From positions 46,843 through 110,842 of the forward strand of contig JAYNII010000005.1 of NCBI GenBank assembly GCA_038108875.1: a stretch of 64,000 nt of DNA, written 5' to 3'. Under the pieces are notes generated by a model. It was not told the DNA's origin. It saw only the letters and a program-made list of their open reading frames with translations, and searched no databases. Positions 26,044 to 35,523 of the stretch are shown piece after piece. The first letter of the stretch is position 1; every line of letters begins with the position of its first letter. The DNA comes from VMDH01 sp038108875. GTDB taxonomy: Bacteria > Pseudomonadota > Gammaproteobacteria > Magnimaribacterales > D2472. A program made the position numbers and the translations under genes.

Positions 26044-27455
26044 TGTTATATATTAATAATCAATGGTTAGCAGGAAAGGGGAAAAAATTAATTTCTTTGA
26101 ACCCACTGACTTTAGAAGAACTCTGGAATGATAATCAAGCCTCTGCAGCTCAAGTAGATCAGGCGGTTAACTGTGCAAACAATGCTTTTGAGTTATGGAA
26201 AAATTTACCGTTCAGGGAAAGAATTTTAATTATTAAAAATTTTTATAAGATTTTAAGTCAAGAAAAGGAATTTCTAGCCAACCTTATTTCTCAAGAAACT
26301 GGCAAACTCTTATCAGATTCAGCTGCTGAGGTTTCTGCAGCGCTTGCGAAGCTTGATAATTCTCTTAAGGCTCATAAGAATAGGACAGGATCAACTTTAG
26401 TAATTTCTGGTGCTTCTAGACAGCTGGTTCAACATTTTCCTCACGGGCCTATGGCAGTTATTGGGCCATTTAACTTTCCACTTCATCTCCCTAACGGTCA
26501 CATAACGCCTGCACTTATTGCAGGAAATACAATTATTTTTAAACCAAGTGAACTAACTCCCTTGGTAGGGGAGGCAATGGTATTACTGTGGGAGAGAGCA
26601 GGCTTGCCTAAAGGAGTTATAAATTTAGTTCAAGGCAGTCAAGAGGTTGGTCAAACACTAGTCAAAAATAAACTTGTTAAGGGGGTATTATTTACTGGAG
26701 GCATCAAAGCAGGCTTGCAGATTCATAAAGTTTTAGCAGGTCAACCAAACAAAATTCTTGCTTTAGAGCTTGGTGGAAATAATCCCTTGGTTGTTTGGAA
26801 GACAAAAAAAATTTCTAGGGCAGTAGAAATTATTCTAAGTTCTGCATTTTTATCATCAGGACAGAGATGTACTTGCGCAAGAAGATTGATTCTTCAAAAT
26901 TCAAGAAATGGTTTGCAGATTTTGGAAGCTTTGCTCAAACAAGCAAAGGTGATTGCCAGTGAAGTTAAAAATTCAAAACATTTTGGTCCACTAATTAATA
27001 AGAAAGCAGCCTCTCAATTTCTAGAATTTCAAGATAAGCTTAAAAAGCAAGGAGGTAAAGTCTTGTTAAAAGGAAGATTGGTAAGCAGGGCTGGCTCTCT
27101 TGTAACTCCCTCAATCATAGATATGACAAAGTCTAGAAAGATATTTGATGAAGAAATTTTTGGACCCTTGTTACAGGTCTTTTTTGTAGATACATTTGAA
27201 GAATCCGTTAAGCAAGCAAACAATACAGAGTTTGGATTATCTGCAGGATTGATTTCTGATGAAGATAGACTCTTTGATGTCTTCCGAAAAGAAATTAATG
27301 CAGGCATTGTCAACTTTAATGCTCCAATAACTGGTGCTTCTGGTGCCGCACCTTTTGGGGGTGTTGGCAAAAGTGGTAATCACCGCCCCGCAGGATTTTA
27401 TGCCTCAGATTATTGTGCGTGGCCCAAGGCTTCGGTAATTAATTTAAGTACATAA
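26043..27455 (+). CDS. astD: Succinylglutamate semialdehyde dehydrogenase
   Basis: NAD-dependent aldehyde dehydrogenase, fourth step of the AST pathway. 470 residues (E. coli 492). The catalytic Cys lies in SSGQRCTCARRL and the general base Glu in LALELGGNNPLVV; HFPHGPMAVIGPFNFPLHLPN and IIFKPSELTP form the cofactor site. APFGGVGKSGNHRPAGFYASDYCAWP at the C-terminus, read here in pieces, is characteristic of AstD rather than other aldehyde dehydrogenases. Overlaps of one base with astA and astB show a tight three-gene operon. Confidence 0.94.
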   Translation: MLYINNQWLAGKGKKLISLNPLTLEELWNDNQASAAQVDQAVNCANNAFELWKNLPFRERILIIKNFYKILSQEKEFLANLISQETGKLLSDSAAEVSAALAKLDNSLKAHKNRTGSTLVISGASRQLVQHFPHGPMAVIGPFNFPLHLPNGHITPALIAGNTIIFKPSELTPLVGEAMVLLWERAGLPKGVINLVQGSQEVGQTLVKNKLVKGVLFTGGIKAGLQIHKVLAGQPNKILALELGGNNPLVVWKTKKISRAVEIILSSAFLSSGQRCTCARRLILQNSRNGLQILEALLKQAKVIASEVKNSKHFGPLINKKAASQFLEFQDKLKKQGGKVLLKGRLVSRAGSLVTPSIIDMTKSRKIFDEEIFGPLLQVFFVDTFEESVKQANNTEFGLSAGLISDEDRLFDVFRKEINAGIVNFNAPITGASGAAPFGGVGKSGNHRPAGFYASDYCAWPKASVINLST

Positions 27456-28768
27456 TGCCAGAAGTATATCTAGATGGTATCGTTGGTCCCTATCATAACT
27501 ATGGAGGCCTCTCTGAGGGAAACATTGCATCATTAAGTCATCGAAATCAACCTTCATCTCCTAAGACTGCAGCTTTGCAAGGTATAGCAAAAGCAAGATT
27601 GGTCCATAGTCTTGGTTTAATGCAAGGTTTCTTCATTCCCCATGAAAGACCTAACTTTAGCATTCTTCATAGCCTTGGATTTGAGGGGAATGAAAAGGAG
27701 GCTCTAAACAAAGTATCTAGAAGATCTCCGGCGCTTCTTAACAATCTCTATTCTTCCTCTGCAATGTGGGCAGCAAATGCAGGAACTTTTTCTCCAAGCG
27801 TAGATTGTGAAGATAGCATGTTGCATATTACTCCTGCAAATCTAGCGACCATGTTCCACAGATCTATCGAAACTGATTTCACCTATCTGCAAATGGAGCT
27901 CATATTTGGAGAAGTAGCAAAGGTCCATGCTCCTTTACCCAATTTATCTTACAAAGGAGATGAGGGAGCAGCAAATCATCTGAGAATATCCTCAACGCAT
28001 GATGAACCAGGGTTTGAGATTTTTGTCCATGGAGGTTCTGCTTTTTCAAGAAATACAACAGTGCAAAGGCAAGCCCTAGAAGCATCTTTTGCAGTAGCCA
28101 CGAATCATAGACTTAAACTTCAAAAGACATTTTTTATTGAGCAAGCGCCTGCTGCAATTGCTGCAGGAAGCTTTCATAATGACATTGTTAGTTTAGCTAA
28201 TGAAAGAGTTTGCATATACCATGCTGATGCTTTTGCTTATCCAGAAGAATTCAAAAACATTAGAGAACAAATTTCCTCTGAACTTCCCGAATCTGTCTTT
28301 CTTGAGATCAGCAACAAGGATATAAGTTTAGAAGATCTTGTGGGATCCTATTTATTAAATTCCCAATTAATCACTAAACCTATATCAAAAGAGATGTGTC
28401 TTATATTACCTGAAGAAGTAAACAACTATCCTGGTATACAGCAATGGCTTTTAAATCTGCCCAACAATTCACCCATAGCTCAATTAGAGTTTGTGGACAT
28501 TAAACAAAGTATGATGAATGGAGGCGGTCCAGCATGCTTAAGATTTAAAGCTCAACTACAAGAATTGGAACTGACCAAATTAAATCCTAAATTTATGTTT
28601 AATGAAAAAAAATTTGAAGCTTTAGAGAGCCTTGTTCATAAATATTACAGAGACAGGCTTCTTCCAAAAGATCTCCAAGATTATTCTCTGTTATTGGAAA
28701 CAAGAGAATTTTTAAATGCATTAACCGAACTACTCGATTTGGGGAGTATTTATAATTTTCAAAAATAG
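27455..28768 (+). CDS. astB: N-succinylarginine dihydrolase
   Basis: Second step of the AST pathway: hydrolyses N2-succinylarginine to succinylornithine, CO2 and two ammonia. 437 residues (E. coli 447), a pentein-fold enzyme. Strong family blocks: YLDGIVGPYHNYGGLSEGN, PHERPNFSILHSLGF, SSAMWAANAGTFSPS, GDEGAANHLRI (Glu/His), FHNDIVSLAN and SMMNGGGPACLR (catalytic Cys region). The C-terminus LGSIYNFQ matches E. coli. The operon ends here: astE, normally next, is absent, and valS follows convergently two bases later. Confidence 0.95.
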   Translation: MPEVYLDGIVGPYHNYGGLSEGNIASLSHRNQPSSPKTAALQGIAKARLVHSLGLMQGFFIPHERPNFSILHSLGFEGNEKEALNKVSRRSPALLNNLYSSSAMWAANAGTFSPSVDCEDSMLHITPANLATMFHRSIETDFTYLQMELIFGEVAKVHAPLPNLSYKGDEGAANHLRISSTHDEPGFEIFVHGGSAFSRNTTVQRQALEASFAVATNHRLKLQKTFFIEQAPAAIAAGSFHNDIVSLANERVCIYHADAFAYPEEFKNIREQISSELPESVFLEISNKDISLEDLVGSYLLNSQLITKPISKEMCLILPEEVNNYPGIQQWLLNLPNNSPIAQLEFVDIKQSMMNGGGPACLRFKAQLQELELTKLNPKFMFNEKKFEALESLVHKYYRDRLLPKDLQDYSLLLETREFLNALTELLDLGSIYNFQK

Positions 28769-28770
28769 AA

Positions 28771-31575
28771 TCAAGAGTATTTTTTAATACTATCTACTAG
28801 AGCGCGTTTCTCTTGGATAAGCTCTTGCAATTGCGCATTTTGATTTGAAACAACTTCTCTAGGAGCCTTATTTGTAAAATCTTTGTTAGCTAATTTTTTT
28901 TCTAACATAATTATTCTTTGCTGTATTTTTTCTTGTTTATCTTTGAGAGAAGAGATCACGTTATCAAATTTAAACTCACTGGGCAAAACTAATTGGCATT
29001 TATCACCTGCAATTAAAATGTTAAGTGAATTGGGTACTTTGTGTGGTTCTAAAGAGCTTAGTTCTGCAACTCCACACATTCTATCAAGTGATGCTTTGAA
29101 GCCATTAAATGAATTGAATAATTCTTTGGGAGCATGAGGAGGTATATTCAGAATTAAGCTAACCTTATTATCAAGATTTAATTCATTTCTATTAGTTCTA
29201 ATGGTTGTAATGCATTCAATTATGTCGTTTAAATATCGATTTATATTTTTTTTAATCACAGCTCTTTGCTGCGGAAGTGCTGTATCAACTAAAAAGTTCT
29301 TACAGGATTTTGACTGCATTATATTTAGATTTCTGAAGACTTTTTCAGTTATAAAGGGCATAAATGGATGAGCCAACTTCAAGAGATCTTCCAAATTAGC
29401 AATTAGACCAGTTATTAATGTTAGCTGTTCCGATTTTTCTGCTTGGGTAAGTTGATTTTTAACCAGCTCAATATACCAATCACAATATTTTGACCAGATA
29501 ATTTCATAGAGCTCATTGGAAGCAAGATCGAATCTGTAGTTTTCTATGTGTTGAGTTATTTTCTTAGTGGATTCAAAAATCTGGTGATGCATCCAGATAT
29601 TTAGTGAATGATCGAAAGGATTTATGTGTTCATTTTTCTTGAAGTCATATTTCTCAATTTGGAATTCAATGAAATGCATAGCGTTCCAGATTTTATTGCA
29701 GAAGTTTTTAAATCCACCAATCCTACCTATATCAAAATTTATATCTCTGCCAGGAGCGGCAAGAGAATAAAAAGTAAAACGAAGAGCATCCGTTCCAAAG
29801 GAATCAATACCATTGGGAAATTGCTTTTGTGTCGCAGCTTTGATTTTATCTTCAAGTTGAGGCTGCATGAGTCCATGTGTTCTTTTCTTAATAAGTGCGT
29901 CAAGGGAGATCCCATCAATAAGATCTATTGGATCAAGAATGTTACCTTTTGATTTTGACATTTTTTGACCGTTTTCATCTCGAATAAGTCCAGTGATAAA
30001 TATTTCTTTGAAGGGGATCTCTTTCATGAAGTACAAGGTCATCATTATCATTCTGGCTACCCAGAAGAAGATGATATCAAAACCAGTAACCAGAGTTGCA
30101 GTAGGGTGAAATAGTTTAAGTCGGTCAGTCTTTTTTGGCCAACCTAAAGTTGCAAAAGTCCATAAGCTTGATGAAAACCAAGTATCGAGCACATCCTCAT
30201 CTTGTTTGAGGGGGCCCTGTACATTATATTTTTCTCTAACATTTTCTTCTGAATTGCCTGCAAAGGCGTTCCCCTGTTTATCAAACCAAACAGGAATGCG
30301 ATGACCCCACCACAATTGTCTACTTATGCACCAATCTTGAATATTTTCCATCCATTGGAAAAATGTTTTTTCCCAATTCTTTGGCACAAATTTTATTTCA
30401 CCATTTCTAACGGCTTTAATTGCAGGTTCGGATAGTGATTTTGCATCTAGGTACCATTGTTTTGTTAATAAAGGCTCTAGTATTTCATTTGATCTGTCAC
30501 CTAAGGGAAGTTTAATTGTATGAATCTCCTCCCTCACGAGCGAATTAGATGAAATTAATTCTTTAAGTACCTTTTCTCGAGCAATAAATCTATCCATGCC
30601 TTTAAATTCATTAGGTACTTCGCCCTGAATACATGCATTTTTGTCCATAATCGAAATTGGCAAGAACTGAGAAGGATCTCCAGTCATTGCTTCCCCGGAT
30701 AAACTTATGTGTAAACCATGCCTTTTTCCTACTTCATAGTCGTTAAAATCATGACCAGGAGTTATTTTTACAACGCCGGTTCCAAACGAACTATCAACGT
30801 AGGTGTCAGCAACAATAGGAATGGATCTCTTTGCAACAGGAATGATTGCTCTTTTTCCAATAAAATTACTATATCTTTCATCATTAGGATTAACGGCTAA
30901 AGCCATATCTCCAAATAGCGTTTCAGGTCTTGTCGTAGCAATTGGTATCCTTGCATCGCAGTTTTCAAGGGAATAATTGATGGTCCAAATTTTGCCTTCT
31001 TTTTCTTCATTAATGACTTCTAAGTCAGAAAGAGATGTCTGCAATTTAGGGTCCCAATTTACCAGTCTATAGCCTTGGTAGATTAAACCTGCATCAAACA
31101 AGTCAATAAAAGCATGCTGCACTGCAGCTATGTAATCTTCATCACAAGTAAATCTTTCATTTTCCCAGTCAAGGCTTCCTCCTAGCCTTCGAAGTTGTTG
31201 AGTAATAGTATCTCCTGATTGATTTTTCCAATCCCAAACTCTTTCAATAAATTTATCTCTGCCGATATCTTCTTTGGAAATTCCATCCCTGCCAAGCAGA
31301 CGTTCTACCACCATTTCAGTAGCAATACCCGCATGATCTGTTCCAACTTGCCAAAGGGTTGAATAGCCTTGCATCTTTTTAAATCTCACCAAGCAATCCA
31401 TTATGGCATTTTGAAATCCATGTCCCATGTGAAGGGTACCCGTCACATTTGGTGGAGGTATCATCAGCGAAAATGTCTTAGAGTGCTGCTTGGGGGAAAA
31501 AACGAGTTTCTCTTCCCATTCACTGTATAGAGATTCCTCGATATCTTTAGGCAGATAGGGACTCTTTTTTGCCAT
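28771..31575 (-). CDS. valS: Valyl-tRNA synthetase
   Basis: Class I synthetase, 934 residues (E. coli 951). HIGH-type motif in PPNVTGTLHMGHGF near residue 43, KMSKSKGN in the C-terminal part of the Rossmann fold, and a CP1 editing domain between them (about 190-340, TTRPETLFGD). Anticodon-binding domain about 630-780 and a C-terminal coiled coil (about 870-934) with LEKKLANKDFTNKAP, the tRNA-binding arm typical of ValRS. It lies five bases after pepA; E. coli and most relatives have holC between these genes. Its 3' end abuts astB with no terminator. Confidence 0.97.
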   Translation of the reverse strand: MAKKSPYLPKDIEESLYSEWEEKLVFSPKQHSKTFSLMIPPPNVTGTLHMGHGFQNAIMDCLVRFKKMQGYSTLWQVGTDHAGIATEMVVERLLGRDGISKEDIGRDKFIERVWDWKNQSGDTITQQLRRLGGSLDWENERFTCDEDYIAAVQHAFIDLFDAGLIYQGYRLVNWDPKLQTSLSDLEVINEEKEGKIWTINYSLENCDARIPIATTRPETLFGDMALAVNPNDERYSNFIGKRAIIPVAKRSIPIVADTYVDSSFGTGVVKITPGHDFNDYEVGKRHGLHISLSGEAMTGDPSQFLPISIMDKNACIQGEVPNEFKGMDRFIAREKVLKELISSNSLVREEIHTIKLPLGDRSNEILEPLLTKQWYLDAKSLSEPAIKAVRNGEIKFVPKNWEKTFFQWMENIQDWCISRQLWWGHRIPVWFDKQGNAFAGNSEENVREKYNVQGPLKQDEDVLDTWFSSSLWTFATLGWPKKTDRLKLFHPTATLVTGFDIIFFWVARMIMMTLYFMKEIPFKEIFITGLIRDENGQKMSKSKGNILDPIDLIDGISLDALIKKRTHGLMQPQLEDKIKAATQKQFPNGIDSFGTDALRFTFYSLAAPGRDINFDIGRIGGFKNFCNKIWNAMHFIEFQIEKYDFKKNEHINPFDHSLNIWMHHQIFESTKKITQHIENYRFDLASNELYEIIWSKYCDWYIELVKNQLTQAEKSEQLTLITGLIANLEDLLKLAHPFMPFITEKVFRNLNIMQSKSCKNFLVDTALPQQRAVIKKNINRYLNDIIECITTIRTNRNELNLDNKVSLILNIPPHAPKELFNSFNGFKASLDRMCGVAELSSLEPHKVPNSLNILIAGDKCQLVLPSEFKFDNVISSLKDKQEKIQQRIIMLEKKLANKDFTNKAPREVVSNQNAQLQELIQEKRALVDSIKKYS

Positions 31576-31580
31576 TGGTA

Positions 31581-33068
31581 TTATTTCAATAATATCTCAG
31601 CGAGTAATGGCACAGGTCTGCCAGTTGCTCCTTTTTTAGGACTTGTGCTCCATGCAGTGCCAGCAATATCTAAATGAGCCCAAGCATATTCTTGGGTAAA
31701 GTTTGATAAGAAACATGCTGCGTGAACTGTTCCAGCTTCTCTTCCTCCTCCAATATTCGCTAGATCAGCAAAGTTAGTTTTAGTGCAAGATTGGTATTCT
31801 TCCCAAAGAGGCAGTTGCCATGCTCTGTCACCAGCAACTTCTCCAGCAGCAAGAACTCTATCTGCAAGTTTTTGATCATTTGCCATCAATCCGGATGCGT
31901 GTTTTCCAAGAGCAACAACGCAAGCTCCTGTGAGGGTAGCAATATCTATCACGAAGGATGGCTTAAACTTTTTAACATAAGTTAGCGCATCGCAAAGTAC
32001 GAGACGTCCTTCGGCATCGGTGTTCAAAATTTCAATAGTTTGACCAGACATGGATGTGACCACATCCCCAGGTTTAGTTGCTTTACCTGAGGGCATATTT
32101 TCAGCACATGCCATTACTCCCACGACATTTACTTTAGCTTTAAGTCTAGCAATGGCTTGTATAACCCCAAATACTGATGCTGCCCCACACATATCCCATT
32201 TCATTTCATCCATAGAACCGCTTGGTTTTAGCGAAATACCACCTGTATCGAAAGTAATTCCTTTTCCAACTAAAACTGCAGGTTTGTCATTTTTGTTGCT
32301 GCCTTTGTATTCAATTATTAGCATACGAGGTGGTTCAATACTTCCTTTTGCAACTGACATATAGGATCCCATCCCTAGTTTTATAAGATCCCTCTCAGTA
32401 AGCGAGCTTATCTTTAATGCTGGAAAGTCTTTTTTAAGTGCTCTGGTCTTAGTTTCAATAATTCTAGGAGTGCAATGATTAGCAGGCAAATCACCGAGGT
32501 ATTTGGCTGCATTCATCCCTTCCCCAATTGCAAAACCAACCTGGATATGGTTTTTTAAGATACTTGAATGTTGCTTGTTAGATTCATCTAGCAAAAAAGT
32601 AACCTTTCTAAGGGAGTTTAATTTTTTAGTTTTATTTTTTGTTGCATTAAATATGTATGCAGCTGATTCACATGTTCTTGCAGCTATTTCAATTAATTTA
32701 GGATTTCTAGAGAGAGTTGAATTTAAGACAATGCTTAAGTCTTTGCATTTATTAGAGTTTGCATCCAAAACCAAAGCTGTAAAAAAGTTTACCCACTTAA
32801 ACGTTGGATCACTCATTTCAGGTTGAGTAGAAATATTTAAAAGACGCGCTTTTGAGTTATTCGAGACCATTATTATTTTTTTTGAGTTTCCAGAATTAAT
32901 TACCTTAAGCGGCTGACTCAGCTCAGGAAGACTTTTTGTTAAAAATTCAGGCATATTGATCTTCTTACCTTTTGATTCACAAAGCACGGCTAACATGTCT
33001 GTGGCAACAGATGGATAGTTGTTTTTGATAATTTTTAAAGTAATAGAATTTAAAACTTTGTATGCCAT
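31581..33068 (-). CDS. pepA: Leucyl aminopeptidase (cytosol aminopeptidase, PepA)
   Basis: M17 dizinc aminopeptidase, 495 residues (E. coli 503). The C-terminal catalytic domain has GKGITFDTGGISLKP (metal Asp and Lys region), KWDMCGAASVFG and the signature NTDAEGRLVL. The N-terminal macro-like domain (about 1-165) is divergent, as in the family. E. coli PepA is also an Xer/carAB-regulating DNA-binding protein; whether that holds here is unknown. A clean AGGAG Shine-Dalgarno lies about five bases upstream of the ATG on the minus strand. The gene is divergent from lptF across only 39 bases, and valS follows downstream. Confidence 0.96.
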   Translation of the reverse strand: MAYKVLNSITLKIIKNNYPSVATDMLAVLCESKGKKINMPEFLTKSLPELSQPLKVINSGNSKKIIMVSNNSKARLLNISTQPEMSDPTFKWVNFFTALVLDANSNKCKDLSIVLNSTLSRNPKLIEIAARTCESAAYIFNATKNKTKKLNSLRKVTFLLDESNKQHSSILKNHIQVGFAIGEGMNAAKYLGDLPANHCTPRIIETKTRALKKDFPALKISSLTERDLIKLGMGSYMSVAKGSIEPPRMLIIEYKGSNKNDKPAVLVGKGITFDTGGISLKPSGSMDEMKWDMCGAASVFGVIQAIARLKAKVNVVGVMACAENMPSGKATKPGDVVTSMSGQTIEILNTDAEGRLVLCDALTYVKKFKPSFVIDIATLTGACVVALGKHASGLMANDQKLADRVLAAGEVAGDRAWQLPLWEEYQSCTKTNFADLANIGGGREAGTVHAACFLSNFTQEYAWAHLDIAGTAWSTSPKKGATGRPVPLLAEILLK

Positions 33069-33107
33069 TTTGTCTCCTAGCTATCTAAACTGTAAAGTTG
33101 TATTGTA

Positions 33108-34259
33108 ATGTATAGCAAAAAGTTAGACATGCTCTATACACAAAATATTTTTAACAATTACCTGAATCGTAATATTTTTAGGGTCTTTCTGCTTGCTTCA
33201 ATGGGAATATTATTCTTCCTATTATTTTCGCGATCCATTCAACTCTTTGAAAAAGCAGCCGCGGATCTTCTAGATCCTTTCGTTGCTCTAAAAATCTTGG
33301 CGCTAAGAATTCCTGACTTCTTAACCTTTATAATACCTATTTCTTTTTTTATAAGTTTATTAGTTAATTTAAGTTCTCTGTATAAGAATAATGGCCACAT
33401 TGTTTTTCTTAGTGCTGGCAAATCAAATACCTATCTTTTTAGAGCAATTATCGGTCAGGGATTTTTAGTTTTGATATGCTTGTTGAGTCTTGGATTATGG
33501 GTGGTTCCAGTTTCAAAACCCCTAGCAGAGTCTTTTTATGCTAATCAAGGCTTAGAGCATAGACTTGCTCTTCTGGATGAAGGCAAAATCCATAATATTG
33601 ATAAGGATTCTCAGTTTATGTTTCAATCAAGAGGGATAGAGGACGGATTTTTTAATGATGTAATTTTTTTTTCAGTTCAAGACTCTGGGGCTATAGTTAT
33701 ATCTGCTGATGCATTGAAAACTTCCTCAGCAAATGAAAAATTATATTTAGATTTTTTTGAGGGTAATATTTTGATTGACTCATTCGAATCGCAGTCATCA
33801 ATCAAGTTTGAGAAGCACTCAACCCATATCAATCTTAAAGAAGAATTGAGTTTAGCACCATCCTTCAAAAAAATATTAGATTCAGATACTAAGATTGGTT
33901 TCACTCAAGAACAATGGAATTACAGCTTTATTTTGCTTTTCTTAAATTTATTTCTTTTTGCCTTTGCGTTTTCTCAATCTAGACCGAGAGAATCCAATAA
34001 TCACAAATTTGTCCTTGCAAGCTTATTATTCCTCATTTACTTGACTGCTCTAATAGGATTTAGAAGCACCTATTCTGATGCATCTAACATATTTTTTTAC
34101 ATAGCGCTTTGGCCAATTCATGCTGGATTTAGTGGGCTGGGTCTCTTAATACTCTTTAAATCAAGTTTTCTTAGGAATCTTAATTTTCTAAATAATCCCA
34201 CCAGTAAATTGATTATTTATATTTGTATAGCGTGTTTAGTTTTTTGGCTAATTTTCTGA
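33108..34259 (+). CDS. lptF: LPS export permease LptF
   Basis: Membrane subunit of the LptB2FGC transporter that extracts lipopolysaccharide from the inner membrane. 383 residues from the ATG at 33108; an ATG at 33129 would start MLYTQNIFNNYL, nearer the E. coli N-terminus, so either is possible. Three N-terminal membrane helices (about 23-42, 68-90, 112-135), a full-size periplasmic beta-jellyroll (about 138-268) and three C-terminal helices. Motifs PISFFISLLVNLSSLYKN and FAFSQSRPR are typical. Divergent from pepA as in E. coli; the 39-base gap carries both promoters. TGATG overlap with lptG. Confidence 0.93.
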   Translation: MYSKKLDMLYTQNIFNNYLNRNIFRVFLLASMGILFFLLFSRSIQLFEKAAADLLDPFVALKILALRIPDFLTFIIPISFFISLLVNLSSLYKNNGHIVFLSAGKSNTYLFRAIIGQGFLVLICLLSLGLWVVPVSKPLAESFYANQGLEHRLALLDEGKIHNIDKDSQFMFQSRGIEDGFFNDVIFFSVQDSGAIVISADALKTSSANEKLYLDFFEGNILIDSFESQSSIKFEKHSTHINLKEELSLAPSFKKILDSDTKIGFTQEQWNYSFILLFLNLFLFAFAFSQSRPRESNNHKFVLASLLFLIYLTALIGFRSTYSDASNIFFYIALWPIHAGFSGLGLLILFKSSFLRNLNFLNNPTSKLIIYICIACLVFWLIF

Positions 34260-35092
34260 TGGGTAACAACAAATTTATTTTTTATATTTTTAAGATAAGT
34301 GTTGTTTTAGTGCTCTTAGTTATGGTTTTTTTCTTAGCTGTAGACCTAATTATCCAGCTTAGTGAGGAGCTCAATGCACAAAGTCAAAAATCCAGTTCTG
34401 AGATAGCGCTCGGCTTGATTAAGAATCTTGACAACCGAAGTCTATATTTTATTGAGGCTTCGATTATTATTGGTTGCGCTTTGTCTATTTCATCTTTACA
34501 TAATGCCAATACTCTGAATCTTTTGAGAATGTTAGGTAAAAGTCCTCAAAAGATTATCTTTTATATTGCTATTTTACCTTGTGTCTTTGCAGCATTATGG
34601 ATATTTATCAATTTTGCTAATCAAGAATTTGAAGCAGAGACATCACAAAGGGCTCACTTTGTTGGAAACTCTAAAATTCTAGTGGATTTGAAGCCCAGAA
34701 AACAATTATTCCTTTATGAAGTTACTCCTGAAGAGGGAATTACCAAATCCATTTTTCAAGAAGAGACCGCTTTGAAAGAGACAATAACTTTAAATCAATC
34801 TCAAGAACTTTCAGGCAAACGTTCAAATCTCGAGGCTGAATTAGATCTACTGATTCCTTTAACAAGCCTGATTTTAATATATTTTATAGGATCAATGAGC
34901 TTTATATCCAAAAGAAATATCACCACTGGGAGTATGATTGCTTTGAGTTTGAGTCTTGCATTTGCACTCAGTCTTATTAAGAATTTGCTAATTTCATTAA
35001 GCATAATATTGAATTTCTCACCAGTAGTAATGATTGGAATATTGGCTACCAGTTTATACTTTTATACAAATAGAAGATTTAGAGTCTTATAA
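34259..35092 (+). CDS. lptG: LPS export permease LptG, reduced periplasmic domain
   Basis: Partner of LptF. The ATG at 34259 shares bases with the lptF stop (TGATG) and is preferred over an in-frame start at 34223. It gives 277 residues, against 360 in E. coli. Membrane helices about 10-30, 62-80 and 99-119, then a periplasmic part of only about 75 residues (120-195), then helices about 196-214, 226-243 and 250-268. The usual jellyroll between helices 3 and 4 is about twice that length. LNLLRMLGKSPQKI matches the LptG coupling-helix segment for LptB. Identification rests on topology, that motif and position behind lptF. No frameshift is visible. Confidence 0.86.
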   Translation: MGNNKFIFYIFKISVVLVLLVMVFFLAVDLIIQLSEELNAQSQKSSSEIALGLIKNLDNRSLYFIEASIIIGCALSISSLHNANTLNLLRMLGKSPQKIIFYIAILPCVFAALWIFINFANQEFEAETSQRAHFVGNSKILVDLKPRKQLFLYEVTPEEGITKSIFQEETALKETITLNQSQELSGKRSNLEAELDLLIPLTSLILIYFIGSMSFISKRNITTGSMIALSLSLAFALSLIKNLLISLSIILNFSPVVMIGILATSLYFYTNRRFRVL

Positions 35093-35489
35093 GTTTGGTT
35101 TTTGATAACCTGTCGGCAAGAGTTAAACCCTCTTTATCAATAAAGCTATAAAGCAACAAAGTTCCTAAGCTAAGAAAGGTGCAACCAACAAGTATTAATC
35201 TTAAAAAAGAAGCCTTTAAGCTTATTGTGGTTCCCTCAAAGGGAACCAGTTTAATTTTCCAAACACTCATCCCTAGGGTTTGACCGCTTTTATTCCAAAA
35301 ATAACCAAAAAACAACCAAGCGCTCATGAATGCGATTAAAAGACCTAAGAGGGGAGGAAGTATTTCTCTTGAATTTAGAACAAGAAAGAAAGATCCAGCT
35401 AAAAACCAAACTCCCAATAGCAAAAAAAAATCATAAATTCCTGCAATAAATCTTCTCAGAAGTAATCGTTGGTTAGTTAGTGTTAACAT
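35079..35489 (-). CDS. RDD family membrane protein
   Basis: 136 residues with three hydrophobic segments (about 17-36, 45-63, 93-113). The N-terminus has the R-x-x-A-x-x-x-D pattern of RDD proteins (RRFIAGIYDFF), and the middle has the family-typical SGQTLGMSVWKIKLVP. Function of most RDD proteins is unknown; some have been linked to ion transport. An RDD gene facing lptG is also found in Pseudomonas. Its last 14 bases overlap lptG. On the minus strand TATAAT lies 11 bases before the ATG, with no Shine-Dalgarno, so a very short leader is possible. Confidence 0.88.
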   Translation of the reverse strand: MLTLTNQRLLLRRFIAGIYDFFLLLGVWFLAGSFFLVLNSREILPPLLGLLIAFMSAWLFFGYFWNKSGQTLGMSVWKIKLVPFEGTTISLKASFLRLILVGCTFLSLGTLLLYSFIDKEGLTLADRLSKTKLIRL

Positions 35490-35523
35490 ATTGAGCTATT
35501 ATTATAGGAAAAAAGAGGTCTTC

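Noticed and set aside
28776..28791. AGTATT-TTTT-AATACT inverted repeat between astB and valS as a bidirectional terminator
   Set aside because: Only six A-T-rich pairs, lies in the valS C-terminal codons, and lacks a GC stem.
34223..34258. In-frame lptG start 36 bases upstream
   Set aside because: Entirely inside lptF; the TGATG junction at 34257-34261 is the usual coupled start.
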